DNA from: Odobenus rosmarus divergens
Taxonomy: Eukaryota; Chordata; Mammalia; Carnivora; Odobenidae
NCBI RefSeq assembly: GCF_000321225.1
Contig: NW_004450330.1
Location: 465,989 to 529,988, forward strand
Direction of reading: 5' to 3'
Length of the DNA stretch: 64,000 nucleotides
Position numbers and translations under genes: made by a program. Below, in pieces: positions 12,936 through 24,224 of this stretch. The notes below the pieces were generated by a model. The model saw only the letters and a program-made list of their open reading frames with translations. It had not been told where the DNA came from and ran no database searches. Numbering within the stretch: position 1 is the stretch's first letter; each line of letters starts with the position of its first letter.

Positions 12936-13197
12936 CGCAACTCACCAGAAACAAGAGAGTGAGGATTCGATGCAGTTTGTGAGCCTGTGTTGAAAAAGCC
13001 TGACATAGAAGGGAGAGGACGTTGGAGTTTAGGAGGAGAATGATGCCTTCCTAGGAAGTGGCCTTGACAGCCTGGGCAGCGTTGAGACCCTCCGTGGCTT
13101 CCCTGTGCCTCCTGCATGTCAGAGCCGCTGTCCCCACCCTGCTCAGACCACAGAGCAGGGAGTCCAGCACAGTCAAGATCACCGGTCCCTCCATGTA

Positions 13198-13282
13198 CTA
13201 CCTGGATGAGCCAGGCGTAAGTTTCCTCGGCATTTCTGTCTGTAAAGTGGGTTTGCTGATGGGACTCACCCCATAGACTTGT
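13198..13282 (+). mobile_element. Possible MIR fragment
   Basis: Weak: tttctgtctgtaaagtgggt followed by accccatagacttgttgtc. Confidence 0.4.
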
Positions 13283-13420
13283 TGTCACCATTGCTTCTCA
13301 CACCTTAATGGGCATCTTGCTAAATGAGGTTCTGACTGAGGAGGTGTGGGTAGGGCCCGAGACTCTGCATTTCGGACAAGCCCCTGGGTGGGGCTCATGC
13401 TGCTGCGTGTTGAGGGCAGG
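13283..13420 (-). mobile_element. MER5A-like hAT DNA transposon fossil
   Basis: TCACACCTTAATGGGCATCT, GGTTCTGACTGAGGAGGTGT, GAGACTCTGCATTTCGGACA and ctcatgctgctg follow the MER5A consensus in antisense. It is non-autonomous and encodes nothing. Confidence 0.75.
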
Positions 13421-14024
13421 GCACAGGGCAAGGCTTCCCCATGCACGGCTTGTCCCCTGCTCCCACCGTCCACCTCCCTAGCCCCCCCACTCTGATCCTG
13501 CAGCCAAGCCAGTCTGCTTACTACTCCGTGCTTGGTCTGTGCTGACCTCTTTGTTGGAAATGGCCTGTTTCCTCCCAACTTCCCCAACAGGGCCCGCTGT
13601 GACCAAACCTGGCTCTGCCCACCAGCCCTCCTGCCTGGCTGACATGAGGGTCGTTCCTGCACCTTGTCCCCCCACGTGCTCCCCACCCTTCCCCTGTCTA
13701 GCTGTGTCTTCTGCATTTCCTCCCTTTCCTATCCAGCCCCATTTTCCTCTTGTTCTTATCCTCCCCAGCCACCGCGTGACTCAGTTTACCTGTCCTGGAG
13801 CCCAAATTCGCCCCGTCGCCCCGGTGCCAGCAAGGTATACACAAGGAAATCCATGACTTTTCGGTGAGGCCAACTTTGTTTGGCAAAGGATTACTGCAAA
13901 TAGAAACAGCTCTTTGTTTCACAGTCATTGATTGAGCACCTGCAAAAGACCAAACACCTCTTGGCGCTGCTCATGCCTCCCGTTGTCTTATTTAAACCCC
14001 CACAGCCCCATACAAATGCTCGTA

Positions 14025-14165
14025 AGTGCCCTAGGCACAGCAGCTCATTTAATCCCCATGGATGAGGAGAAGGTACTGTCACCCCCCTTCCCACATGAGG
14101 AGCCTGAGGCCGAGGGGCATGAAGAGCCCGCTCACGGCACAAACTCGGAGGCAGCAACCTGTGCG
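14025..14165 (-). mobile_element. MIR fragment, antisense
   Basis: agctcatttaatccccatgg, gaaggtactgtcaccccc and cccacatgaggagcctgagg match antisense MIRb, with mutation of the head side. Confidence 0.5.
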
Positions 14166-15679
14166 GGGATCCGGGCAGCCAGCTCCAGCACTGCCACCTC
14201 TAACCTCCGGGCCATAGAGCATCGCGGTGAGCCTTCCTTCGGCCTTGCTGGTGCTCTCGGGCCTTAGCAGGAGGGCTTACTGAAGCTGGCGTCAGCAGTC
14301 CGGCTGCCTCAGCGTTTCCACACCCCAAATACAGGACATCCAGGCTGTGCTCATTCTTACCTGTGCCCCCAGGAGCACCGGGGACGCGGCGTGGGTGCTG
14401 CAGGGCTAGCAGTGTACGGGGCAAGCAAATTTGTGGGACGGGGTATAAATGAGCAAAGAGGATCCCCATCTAGCAACAGCATTTGTTTGCTGGGTCGGGG
14501 AGCCAGCCACTCCTCCCCGTTGTGTCCCTTGGTTAAGGCACGGGGGCAGTTAGCATGAGTTACAGCCCAGCCCAGACACTAATAAGGCTGCTTGTCTGAA
14601 GCCTTCCATAATTCAAGTTAAGGCTGTACTGTTTAATGGCCCTTCTTCATCAGATCTTCCAAGACTCAGTGCCTCCTTAATGATTTATTTGCTTGGGATG
14701 AAAATTAAGCCGAGACAGCGTGAGCTTGGAAAATACTGCCGCGCTGGTTCTCCCCAGTTCTTCATCCTCAGTGGCAGCCGCTTCTATAAATAGAGCCGTG
14801 AGCCCCGCTGCATGACCCTCCTGCCGGGAGCCCCAGTGGGCACTGGCTGCCCTGTCATGACCCTCTGGGACCACAGCGGATGAAGCACCTGGTGCCCGTC
14901 ATCTTTCCCACCTCCAAGACCGGTGACCCCGCTGGGGAGCCACAAGGGGCCAGAACTGCTAGCAAAGATGGCATCACCTTGGCTTTGGAGCCATTTAAGT
15001 AGAAGTGTTTGAGCTGATCCATTTGGAGCTACAGCCATGTTCCAGATCTTGCCCTGTCGATGGTTCTCCCACAAAATGCATTTCACGAGGGTATCCCAGG
15101 GTGAGGGTGGGTTTGCTTCTGGTGTCCAGTGAGGTGGATGACAGCTTTCTGCCTGATGTCGAGGCCTGGCTCGGAGAGGCACATGGGATCCTGTTCATCT
15201 CCCTAAGCATGGCCGCCTCTGGGGTGAGGGGCCAGAGTCAGAGCTGAGGGCCACTTCCTGGGCTCACCTGGAGGCCAGGTGCCAACGGGAGGTGGGACGT
15301 TTAGTCCAGCTCCTCTGGAGTTCAGAAGACCCAGGTTGTCTCAGGAAAGGGCCTAGTATAATGGTGTGTGAGAACTGAGAGGTCCAGGCACCCCTCTGCA
15401 GCCTCAACTACACGTCTGCCCTAGGCTCCCTTCCACCCACCTGTTCCCAACCTCTCCTGTATCTTTTCTGGTTTCCTCATAATTCAGGCACCTCTTGGTG
15501 TTGGCTGACTCTGGCCCTTTGCTGGCACAGTTTTTCCTAGGTCTTGTTTTAAAATCCTGAGAGTCTCTGATCGGTCCAGCGCTTCTCTTCAGAAGCAACC
15601 CCCTGATTGGCTGTTGCTGGGTCAGGTCCTACCTGCTGATTCCCTTAGCTGTGAAGAGTCCTGGAGCTGGTCATTTAGC

Positions 15680-15764
15680 ACACTTGCCTGGACATCAGCA
15701 TCCCTCAGGGAGCATGTAAAAACACAGATTTCAGCTGTCTCTCATCTATAGAATCAGTGGACCC

Positions 15765-15765
<1 letters not shown>
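15680..15765 (+). mobile_element. MER5-like DNA transposon fragment
   Basis: gacatcagcatccctcaggg, gcatgtaaaaacacagattt and tagaatcagtggacc follow MER5A order in sense. Confidence 0.55.

Positions 15766-15770
<5 letters not shown>

Positions 15771-15812
<42 letters not shown>
15771..15812 (+). repeat. (GT)21 microsatellite
   Basis: 42 uninterrupted bases of GT. First of three GT arrays within 4.2 kb. Confidence 0.98.
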
Positions 15813-15813
<1 letters not shown>

Positions 15814-16189
15814 ACAAACTTCCCACTTGATTATGCCATCAATCTAGCACTAGCTAGAAGTCAGCTGCTTGGGGTGCCTGGCTGGCAGGAGACTACTGGG
15901 GTGCAGTGGGGGGTGCCCGGTCACGTAGAGGGAGAGTGTGCTAGGCAAGTAGTGATGTCCCAGACTGACAGGAACTGGTTATTGGGAACTGTGGTCCAAG
16001 GCAGAAGCAGGGGCTGGGCTCCGAGTCTTAACTGGAATGGGCATGGGGCACCTGAAGATCATTCTTATTGGCTCCAGCATTAAGGAAACAGATCTTTAGT
16101 CCATGCGGCCGAAGTGTCAGTGTTGGGTGGCTGAGTTTGGAGAGGCTGCTTTATTCCCCTAGTTTCCTCCCGGGGTATCCCAAGGGGCA

Positions 16190-16262
16190 TCAGGGTCGAT
16201 CGGTGCATTTTGTGGTCTGGCATAGGGTGGGTTCTCAGTGAACATCTACTGAATGAGTGATT
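16190..16262 (+). mobile_element. L2 3' tail
   Basis: GTCTGGCATAGGGTGGGTTC followed by AACATCTACTGAATGAGTGA is the L2 terminus. Confidence 0.6.
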
Positions 16263-16554
16263 GGTAACTCAGGGCCCACATGGCAGGGTGAAAAAACACT
16301 GCAGGTTCGGGTGGAAGACAAGGCCCAGAGAAAGAGCACATTCTTCCTATAGGATCTGTACAAAAGAAAGAGTTCACAGGCTTCCTGTTGAAACTTCAGG
16401 GAAGGGAATCCTAAGAAGTTTCCAATTAGCCAGGAATAGTACCTTGAAATTAGTCGCACTCGGCTCATAGCCACTAATTTGATCTCAGTATAAATAAGCC
16501 ATTCCTCTTCCCTCAACCACAAACGGTCCTGTGTGGGCCAGTCTGCCCCATGGG

Positions 16555-16960
16555 ATTTATCCATTCACTCAGTGTTTGTGAAGAGCCTGACCTGTGCTGA
16601 CCTGGGCCAGAAGCTAGGCTGTGGCGGTGAGCAAGGCAGGCCCACTGTCTACTCTCCATGGTGCCACAGTCCGCTGGAGAGCTATGGTCACAATGAGAGA
16701 GGCTTTTTATCACTCAGCCAATGTGTCAATGGCTATTTTTTTTTTTAAATATCTCCTATGTGCCAGGCACTGGGAGTACTGTGATGACAACTTAGGAGGA
16801 GAGACAGAAACAGAAGAAGACACATCTATGATAAATCTAGATATAGAGAAATGTGACGAAATGTGCAAAACAGGAGACCGTGATAGGGAGGGAGGGGTGT
16901 CTCCGGGCTGCTGCCGGGGAAGGGCATTGGAGACCTATATGGTAAGGTGGAAGCAGCCCT
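16555..16960 (-). mobile_element. L2 fragment(s), antisense
   Basis: ttatccattcactcagtgtt at the left edge, a second restart at TATCTCCTATGTGCCAGGCA (about 16750), then gagacagaaacagaagaaga. Both are antisense L2 3' patterns, so two fragments may be joined. Confidence 0.6.
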
Positions 16961-17284
16961 GGGAAGATCTGGGGAACACTGAGTTGGTGGGTACAAGGTG
17001 GTGAGTGTGTGGCCAACAGGGCAGCCAGCAAGGCTGGGCACGGTGCAGGGGAGAGCGAGGGCTGTGGGACATAGGGTTTGGCAGAGGCTGGGCTTGGGGG
17101 CCTGCAGGCTGTGGCATTTTCTTCCATCCTACAGACTCAGATGATTCGTTGTTTTTTAAGAAGTTGTAAACAAACCTTATTTTAAAGAAGCAATATTTAA
17201 AGTTCCTTTTCCACTGGGACATGCCTCCTGATTCTACCAAATGACCGGTTGTTGGAACTTTGGTGAAGGTAGCCTTTGATTGAG

Positions 17285-17410
17285 GTGGGTATTGCCATTT
17301 CCATTTTACAAATGAGTTGATTGAGGCTCAGAAAGTTTGGGAGCCTTGCCTGGGTCGCACTGTGAGTGGCGGAGCCGATTTGAACCCCATCTGTTATTTT
17401 TCCACCTTGT
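17285..17410 (-). mobile_element. MIR SINE, antisense
   Basis: TTCCATTTTACAAATGAGTT, ttgaggctcagaaagtttgg and GGAGCCGATTTGAACCCCAT in antisense MIR order. Confidence 0.75.
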
Positions 17411-17430
17411 CACTGCTCCAGATTCTAGGG

Positions 17431-17480
<50 letters not shown>
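17431..17480 (+). repeat. (GT)n microsatellite, one T interruption
   Basis: 50 bases of GT repeat with a single TT near 17443. Second of three arrays. Confidence 0.97.
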
Positions 17481-17481
<1 letters not shown>

Positions 17482-18119
17482 TGAACACAGCAGAGCTCCA
17501 TGGGTCTACTAAGAGCCATCTGGCAGGCCAGCCAAGAGAAGGGGCCTCTATGGAGCAGGGAAACCCATGTGGGCCCGGGCGAGTCTCCTCCCCACACCGT
17601 TCTTTTGTTCCTTCAGGTTGTTGAGTGAACAATGGCTGGGAATTTGTGGTTCACAGTCTTCCCTGTCTGGGTGGTAGGTGGGTGGGTGACCCAGGGCTTG
17701 GAGCCCACCACCACCATGGCCAAGGTCTGGGCCAGCCACTATCCACTGTGCTTCGGCTTCTCCATGTCCTTGGCTGCATCCTGGAAAGGGGGACATGTGG
17801 GTGGGTTCTGGGCTGGTGGACTCTGCCTTCTCTTCTGTCCCTTGGCATGGTAGAGCCCCAGGGTTCTGACAGGTGTCTGTGGGCTTGGGCGCTTGTCACT
17901 TCAGGCTGGGTGAGCCATCCAGGAGGCACACCAAAGGTAGAGGACTCTGTTTCCTATTTGGCGGACACCATCAGCTTCTCTCAGTTATTCAGGGTATTGT
18001 AGCAAAAGAGGATTGTCAGATATGTGAGAGTTGAAAAAGCGTTCTCGAACTGAACTGACTTGATTTACCCAGAGTCTGGTGTTGGGTGGAAAATAGGGAA
18101 GAAGGGGTCAGGTCCTGGA

Positions 18120-18295
18120 AAAAATGCTAGACTTAGAGCCAGAAAAGCTGGCTCAGCCCATTCCAGCTTGGCCACCGGCTCTGTGTGACCTTGGGCAAGT
18201 CACCTCCCCTCTCTGTGCCTTTATTTCTCCACTGCAGGAAGGAGCGGTTTAGACAAGATGACCTCAAAGGAGCTCCATTATTCTGTGTTATCTAA
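18120..18295 (+). mobile_element. MIR SINE
   Basis: TGTGTGACCTTGGGCAAGTC, CTCTGTGCCTTTATTTCTCC, then gacctcaaaggagctccatt, a sense MIR. Confidence 0.75.
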
Positions 18296-18334
18296 TATTC
18301 AGAGGCTATCTGCACATCTGATTTTTTGGATGAC

Positions 18335-18560
18335 AAACATTTTACACTGCTGTGCTGTCTAGTATAGCATCCGCTAGCCATATGCAGCTTACTTACATTT
18401 AAGTTTAAATGAATTAAAGTTCAGTGAAAATTTCAGTTCCTCAGTTGCACTAGCCACATTCAAGTGCCCCGTAGCACCATGCGGCTGGTGGCTACCATGT
18501 TGGACATGCAGATGCAGAGCATTTCCATCATTGCACAAAGTTCTAGTGGTCAGCGCCGCT
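18335..18560. mobile_element. Probable non-autonomous hAT-type DNA transposon fossil
   Basis: Matches a dispersed mammalian repeat with near-symmetrical ends. GCTGTGCTGTCTAGTATAGC and gctagccatatgcagctta on the left mirror GGTGGCTACCATGTTGGACA on the right. The subfamily name is not certain. Confidence 0.55.
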
Positions 18561-19164
18561 GTGGGGCCCCTGGGGAGGACTGGGGAACATAATGGCAGGG
18601 TGCAGGCCCCTGTTTCCATCGTGGGACTATTCTGGAGGCAGTGCCAGGAGGAGGGTCAGCTCTCTGGGCCTGGCTTGAGCAGGGTGGGCGTGGGAAGAGG
18701 ATTCAGCACAGATGTCCATCCGGAGAGTGTTGGGCACAACAAGGAAACCTTAGAGAATGTCACAGGTCCTGGGTGGGGAGAGCCAGGAGGCAGGGCAGTG
18801 ACGGGAGGTATGCCAGGAATGCTGGGGACAGCAGGGGGCCGGGAGCCCCATCTGGGGAGGGGCAGCTGCTGCCAGAAGGCCAAAGCCCAGCGCACCCCCC
18901 ACCCCGGGTTCAGGATTGGGGAGCAGCTGCGCCCCTTGCTAGGTCTGCATCCTTGGACAAGTTCCGGAGCCCACGGAGCCTCCACCTCCTCATGGATGAA
19001 AGGGGAGAAATAAGAAAAGGTTTTTATGGAGATGAAATAGCATCAGACTCTCGAAAACACACTGTAAATCGTAAGGCCATGTCGGAGACTGCTTCCCAGA
19101 CAGAGCACTGTTGGCTACTCATGTTGACTTGTAATCGTAGACTGGCCTAAATTGTGATTTTAAG

Positions 19165-19395
19165 GTTCTGGGGTATCTGTCCTGCCTTTCCAACTAGACG
19201 GTGGGCTCTTTGGAGAAAAGGACCAGCACACACTCCGTGCGTGCCCTCAGCCCCTCACACACCGGCGCCTTCCCTTCGCACAGTGGAACAGAACAGTGAC
19301 GGTGGCCACCATGCAAGGGGCTGTGCAGGCTTGTCCTCCTTGCTCCCGACCCGGTGGCCTCTCACCAGCACGCAGTCATGCTTCGAGAGTTGTTG
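19165..19395 (+). mobile_element. Possible L2 3' fragment
   Basis: tttccaactagacggtgggc and tctttggagaaaaggaccag follow the L2 'ctagactgtgagctccttgagggcaggga' region. The rest is degraded. Confidence 0.4.
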
Positions 19396-19906
19396 AACAC
19401 TTTCCTTGTCCCTGACACATACGCACATCTGGCTAGGTCTGGTTGTCATTTTCCGAACCCACGGCATATCTCAGGCTCTGACCCCAGCCCCACGGTGTGT
19501 AAACAAACCAAGGGCAGAGGTCAAAGGCCAGAGCTGGGCTTTGCAGGCACCTCACATAGCACTCTTGGCAGGAAGTAGCCTGGTGTCTGGTTTCATCATG
19601 CAGGCCCCCTCCCCACGCAGAAATCAGCTTTTCATCTGCATTCCTAGCTGGGAGGTGACCCTTCTGGCTGGCTTGTTGATGACGGATGGCCTGCTACACA
19701 CCAGCCCTGGGGAGGTTCATTGCTCAGGCTGGCTCTGGCTTTTCATGAAGTCTGCTCTACGGACATGCGGAACACAGAGAGGCGAGCCCGAGTCCCACCA
19801 GAGCCACGTTTCCTGCCATAGAACTGGGGTGCTTCCCAACAAAAGTGGCAGTGAAGATAAGTCAGAGAAACATTTGATAAACATCTCCCTGCCCCAAAGG
19901 GTGTTA

Positions 19907-19910
<4 letters not shown>

Positions 19911-19950
<40 letters not shown>
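19911..19950 (+). repeat. (TG)20 microsatellite
   Basis: 40 uninterrupted bases of TG, preceded by TATG and followed by TATG. Third of three arrays. It directly abuts an antisense MIR. Confidence 0.98.
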
Positions 19951-19954
<4 letters not shown>

Positions 19955-20100
19955 CATTTAATCCTTTTGGCCCTGTGTGGGTCATATTAACATCCCCATT
20001 TCATGGGTGAGAAAACTGAGGCTGTGAGAAGCTAAAAGGTCACAGGGCTAGAACTGGAATTGGAGCCTTCTCTGTCTGAGTCCAAGTTTGAAGCCTCCCT
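19955..20100 (-). mobile_element. MIR SINE, antisense
   Basis: ATCCCCATTTCATGGGTGAG, AAAACTGAGGCTGTGAGAAG and aaaaggtcacagggctagaa. Confidence 0.75.
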
Positions 20101-21124
20101 TTCAGGATGTCCCAAAGACCTCCTTTCTTGCTCCTGGTATCTTTCCTTTGATCACAATGAGCTGTAGCAGGGTTCTTAAACCGGCTGACAGGCCCTGTGG
20201 CACCCCTGTTTTCCTTGCTTAGCCTCAGCTTGATGATCTGAACTTGTCTAGATGTGTGTCTAAGGCTGTTTTGCAGAGCTGTGTCACCTCGGCCAGCCAC
20301 AGGGACAACCCGCCCCCCCCCGCCGCCGCCCTGAGCCTCAGGTGTCCTCGCTGGACGGGGGGACACCATGCATATCCAAGGAGCTCGAGGGGTGGAGTGC
20401 CAGGTCTGTGGCTCCCCCCAGCTGGTTTGGAGGGCCCATGGGAACTGTGCTCTGTGGTTTCTCTGTTGTCCCCATGCTACCCAACCCCCACACCCCAGAT
20501 AGAACCCTGGGTGGTGCCCCTCTTCATTCAGGACATGTCCTGCAGAGGACATGGGACAGGCATGGACCCCATGTTCTCAGTACCCTGCCAGGAGGGAAGC
20601 TCTAGCTGGCTCTGCCCTGGGGAGAGGGGGTCTTAGGTGGGCCCCTTTCTCTAGGCCAGCCCAAGGAGCTGTGCCCTGGGTGTGGCCTTCCTCAGCAGGG
20701 CCTTTCAAACCTCCAGCACAAGAGTATGGCCCCCAGTCCTCAGACCAGCATCCACACCTCACCAGGCACATCTCGGCCCCACACGTTTGTCTCTGCTGTG
20801 CCCCTGCCTGGGTGCCGGCCCCACTTCTCCATCCGCCTAAGCTAGCCTTTCTCGAGGGTCAGAGAGATGCCGGCTTCGTTTTTAAAGTCCTCTTTGGTGA
20901 TATCAGTCCATAGTAACAACCCCATTCGGTGCTATTGGAGCACATGTGGGGTGGACAGAGGGAGTCTGCAGGGGTTTGTAACCCAGAAAAGAGGAAGGCG
21001 CCACCACCTTCTTAGTGACTAATCTTCAGATGGCTTTCTCTGTGGCTCCTCCTTGCAGGACTCTGACCCCTGTTACCTCTCGCTCCACTAACTCCAGAGC
21101 CTCCGGAGGCCCTTTGGGGCAGAG

Positions 21125-21310
21125 GGGAAAGGCTCTGAATTGGGCAGAAAGCCCAAGCTGAATCCTGCCTAGGCCATCCCAGACTGTGGGACTCTGTACT
21201 TTTGCTTCGTTGTCACCGTCTGTAAAATGTGGCTAATCACGGCTCTGCCGGGGGGTGGCAGAGAGCGGTCAGTGAGCCAGCGGATGTGAAACGCCTAGCA
21301 CAGCGTCCAA
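21125..21310 (+). mobile_element. MIR SINE
   Basis: gaatcctgcctaggccatcc, then CCGTCTGTAAAATGTGGCTA and a tail gcctagcacagcgtccaagg. Confidence 0.65.
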
Positions 21311-21939
21311 GGCCTGGCATCACTGGATGGAGCTCGTGGGGATTTCTTCCTTCCCCCAGACGGTAACAGCATGTGATATGGTCCCAGGTAGATAGTGGGC
21401 ACACAATAAAGACTTCTTGGTTTTTTCAATTCTTTCTTTTGTAATGTTTCTCTGTTAAAGGCAACCCCAGGCCCTCCAAGGCCCAGAGCAGAAGCCCCGT
21501 GCTTGCTCAGCCTTGGAGGGGGCCTCTGCCTGGCCCTTCCCTCCTCCTCCCCCAAACCCCTTCCCTGGCCTCTCTGTGCCCTCCCCTCCATGCCGCCTGG
21601 GCCACTGCGCTGGCCTATAAATCAAACCTGTCCCTGGAGACCTCTGACCCAAACCAGATGGCCATACAACGCCAGCACAGAGTAAGCTTAGCTTCCAACA
21701 ATGCCTGACCCCTCCCCTGCCTGACCCAGGGCCCTGGAGCTCCTTTACACAGCTGCTCTGTCAATCACTCCCAATCTGTGATCAGGGCTCTAGCTGGGGG
21801 CTGTGACCTCTCAGAGACACTTACGGACTGTCTTAGAGACATTCCACTAAGCCGTATAAAGATCTCTGGAGGGTTCATGGTGCCTACTTTCTGTGCCACA
21901 GGCAGTAGCTTGGCCCAGTAGCCAGAGCTGGTATGCTCT

Positions 21940-22005
21940 GTGCCATTGTCTACCCCTCCTCCGGGAAGCCTTCCCTGGCTGCAGCAGCTACTGCAGCTTG
22001 GATGG
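21940..22005 (+). mobile_element. L2 fragment
   Basis: TCCTCCGGGAAGCCTTCCCT is the L2 'ggaagccttccctga' signature. Confidence 0.45.
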
Positions 22006-22059
22006 CATAAAATGTCTGACTCCCCCCCGACCCCCAGCCCCAGGCACTCATTCATATAT

Positions 22060-22440
22060 TGCTCATTCCTTTGACATTTACCATGCTTCCTCTGCCTCGG
22101 CCCACTGGGAAGTGTGGACATTGCTCTTACCATCAGGAGCACCCAGAGATAGCTATGGATACACTTACAGGACAGGGTCTTAGGGGCTGCAGTTGAGCAT
22201 GAGACCCAGAGCACTGGGAGAACTCCAAAGGTGGAATCTAGAACAGCTTCCCAGGGAGGAACACTCAAGCTGGGTTTGAAGGATGAGTTTGTATTTGCCA
22301 AATGAAAGGGAGTGTGTTTCAGACAGAGGTGGACCAGCACGTGGCAGGGGCAGGCACAGGATGTGAAGCAGCTTGATAGATTCAGGGGCCGACAAATTGG
22401 AGAGCCTGCTGGAAGTACACCTGGGGGAGTGATTGGAGGC
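22060..22440 (-). mobile_element. L2 fragment, antisense
   Basis: agcttcccagggaggaacac, aagctgggtttgaaggatga, gtttgtatttgccaaatgaa and acaggatgtgaagcagcttg follow antisense L2. Confidence 0.65.
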
Positions 22441-22454
22441 TAGATGTGTATCAG

Positions 22455-22905
22455 TATGAATTATTTGTTGTCTGGGACCAAAAATTCCCCATAATCTAGG
22501 CTTCAACAAGAATAGAGGTTCATTTCTCTCTCATTTAAGAGAAGTCAAGAAGCAGGCAGTCCAAGGATGCTGTGAGGCTCCATGAGGTGATCGGTGCTCC
22601 AGATTCCTTCTGCCTGCTATTCTACCTTCCCATCTTGTGACTTCCATTCCCAAAGGTACCTCATGGTCCAGGATGGCTGCCAGAGCTCCAGCTTTTGCAC
22701 CCATACTTCAGGCAGTAGGACAGAAGAAAAGATGGAGGGCATACTGTTTTCTTTAAAAAGATGTCTCAGAAATACCACACCCTGCTTCCTCTTTAGAGCT
22801 CAAAGGCCAAAATGTGATCACATACCGTTCTTAGCTGCAAGGAAGATGCGAACTGTAGTTCTTATCAGTAGGTGCTGCCTCTAACACTATTCTTCTGCAA
22901 AGGAT
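22455..22905 (+). mobile_element. Old dispersed repeat, copy 1 of an unnamed family
   Basis: tagaggttcatttctctctc, agaagcaggcagtccaagga, aggatggctgccagagctcc, aaatgtgatcacataccg and tagctgcaaggaagatgcga are phrases I recall from a common mammalian interspersed repeat whose name I cannot give. The same layout recurs at 45425-45830. Confidence 0.5.
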
Positions 22906-23399
22906 CCCGAGGCCCTACCTTGCCTCTGTGGGAAAGAACACTGCTCAGTTAGCAATGCCTCCCTTGACTCTGGGCATGGAGCCAACTGCACGCATCCCGT
23001 GCTTATCCTGCTGGTCTACTGCCAGAAGGTCCTCTCCCCAGGGATCCCCAAGGTGTTTGGTGCGGTTCTTGCAAACAGAGCCAGGCACATGGTCAGTGCT
23101 TCTCCAAAGCCCCAAAGCTCAGCAGAATTCTAGGCAGAGGGTTTCTCGGTATTCTGCAGTCTGACTTTGTTTCTGATCTACCACCTCCTTAAAGCACCCA
23201 TTGCCCTTCTGCAAGCCTCGAGGCCGTGCAGAATGGTCTGTACAGTTAGAGCATGGACTAGGAGGACAAGAAAGAAATACAACGTTGCTAAATCGCTGCA
23301 GCCTCATCCCTCAGTGAGAGGTCTTGCAGAATGTAATAATACAGAAGGAATCTGAGAGAAGTTTTAAGCCGTTTTATTTTCACAGCTGGAAATGCCTTG

Positions 23400-23525
23400 T
23401 CTCCTGGTTTAATTTCACACCTGCTGTGTGTCAGAGCCCCACTCTCCTTAGCTGTGAAATGGGGCTAATAACACCTACCTTGAGGGGTTGTTGGGAGAAT
23501 CACATGGAATAAGAAGGGGCAAAGC
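23400..23525 (+). mobile_element. MIR SINE, first of a sense cluster
   Basis: TTAGCTGTGAAATGGGGCTA, ataacacctaccttgagggg and ttgttgggagaatcacatgg. Confidence 0.7.
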
Positions 23526-23534
23526 AGGGAAGAG

Positions 23535-23775
23535 ACACAGAGGATAGAAGTTAGGAGCTCTGGCCTCCAACTGCCCGGGTTCCGATCCTGGCTCTGCTGC
23601 TGGTTACTGGGTGACCTTGCCTATGTGACTTAACTTCTCTGTGCCTTGGTTTCCTTATGTTAAAATGGGGATGCTAATAATAGTACCTACCTGGCAGAGC
23701 TGTTGTAAGGCTCATACATATGATAATACACACAAAGGGTTTATAGCCCGGCACACGGTGCGTGCGTATAAGAGG
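23535..23775 (+). mobile_element. MIR SINE, near full length, second of a sense cluster
   Basis: Very well preserved: GGGTTCCGATCCTGGCTCTG, GGTGACCTTGCCTATGTGAC, TCTGTGCCTTGGTTTCCTTA, ATAATAGTACCTACCTGGCA and a tail up to gcccggcacacggtgcg. Confidence 0.9.
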
Positions 23776-23777
23776 TT

Positions 23778-23945
23778 ATAGCTCTGAAGAGCACCAGCTT
23801 TGGGATCAGGCAGGCCTGGGCTTTGATTCCGGGTAAACTACTCCTCTTTGCTCTTTCCTCATTTGTAAAGCAAGAATAACATGGCCTACCTTGCAGCCTA
23901 AGGGTTAATGACAGAATAGCTGTAAACAACACACACAACATCTGA
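23778..23945 (+). mobile_element. MIR SINE, third of a sense cluster
   Basis: gagcaccagctttgggatca, TTTGATTCCGGGTAAACTAC, TTTCCTCATTTGTAAAGCAA and TACCTTGCAGCCTAAGGGTT. Part of the Leu-Gly-Lys 'gacctt' middle is missing. Confidence 0.75.
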
Positions 23946-23984
23946 CAAGTCAGAACTCTGGAGAAGATTATAATAATGATACTG

Positions 23985-24165
23985 TGTCCCAGGCTCTGTC
24001 AACAGCTCCTTTGCCTAAAAACACTTGAGAAGTACGCTGCTCTTAACATTACTCCTGGGGCACCTGGGGTCTAAGGACTTGCTCAGGGTCACACAACTGG
24101 TGAGAAACGAAGTTGAGCTTTGACTTCCTGGCTGAACTGATCCAGAGCCTATACTGTCCTGCTTG
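23985..24165 (-). mobile_element. MIR SINE, antisense
   Basis: tgcctaaaaacacttgagaa, CTTGCTCAGGGTCACACAAC, tggtgagaaacgaagttgag. Confidence 0.65.
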
Positions 24166-24198
24166 GAAACATAAAGAGCAGCCGCTCTGGGTTTAAGA

Positions 24199-24224
24199 GG
24201 GGGAAGGGCAGGGGGTGGAGGGGG
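24199..24224 (+). other. G-rich tract with G-quadruplex potential
   Basis: Four G runs of three or more with short loops: ggggg-aa-ggg-ca-ggggg-tgga-ggggg. A further G-rich stretch follows at 24376-24470. Confidence 0.5.

Larger units (their letters stand above)
11111..15654. other. Intron, unassigned parts of 11111-15654
   Basis: 11500-12035, 12285-12815, 12935-13198, 13420-14025 and 14165-15654 hold no recognised element. 14575-14815 looks less decayed and repeat-free, with several TAAT motifs and TATAAATAG, and may be a conserved non-coding element. Confidence 0.5.

Noticed and set aside
15757..16083. ORF with alternating Cys-Val repeats
   Set aside because: Translation of the GT microsatellite.
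21765..22340. 191-codon ORF on the - strand
   Set aside because: Overlaps an L2 fossil and shows no protein family features.
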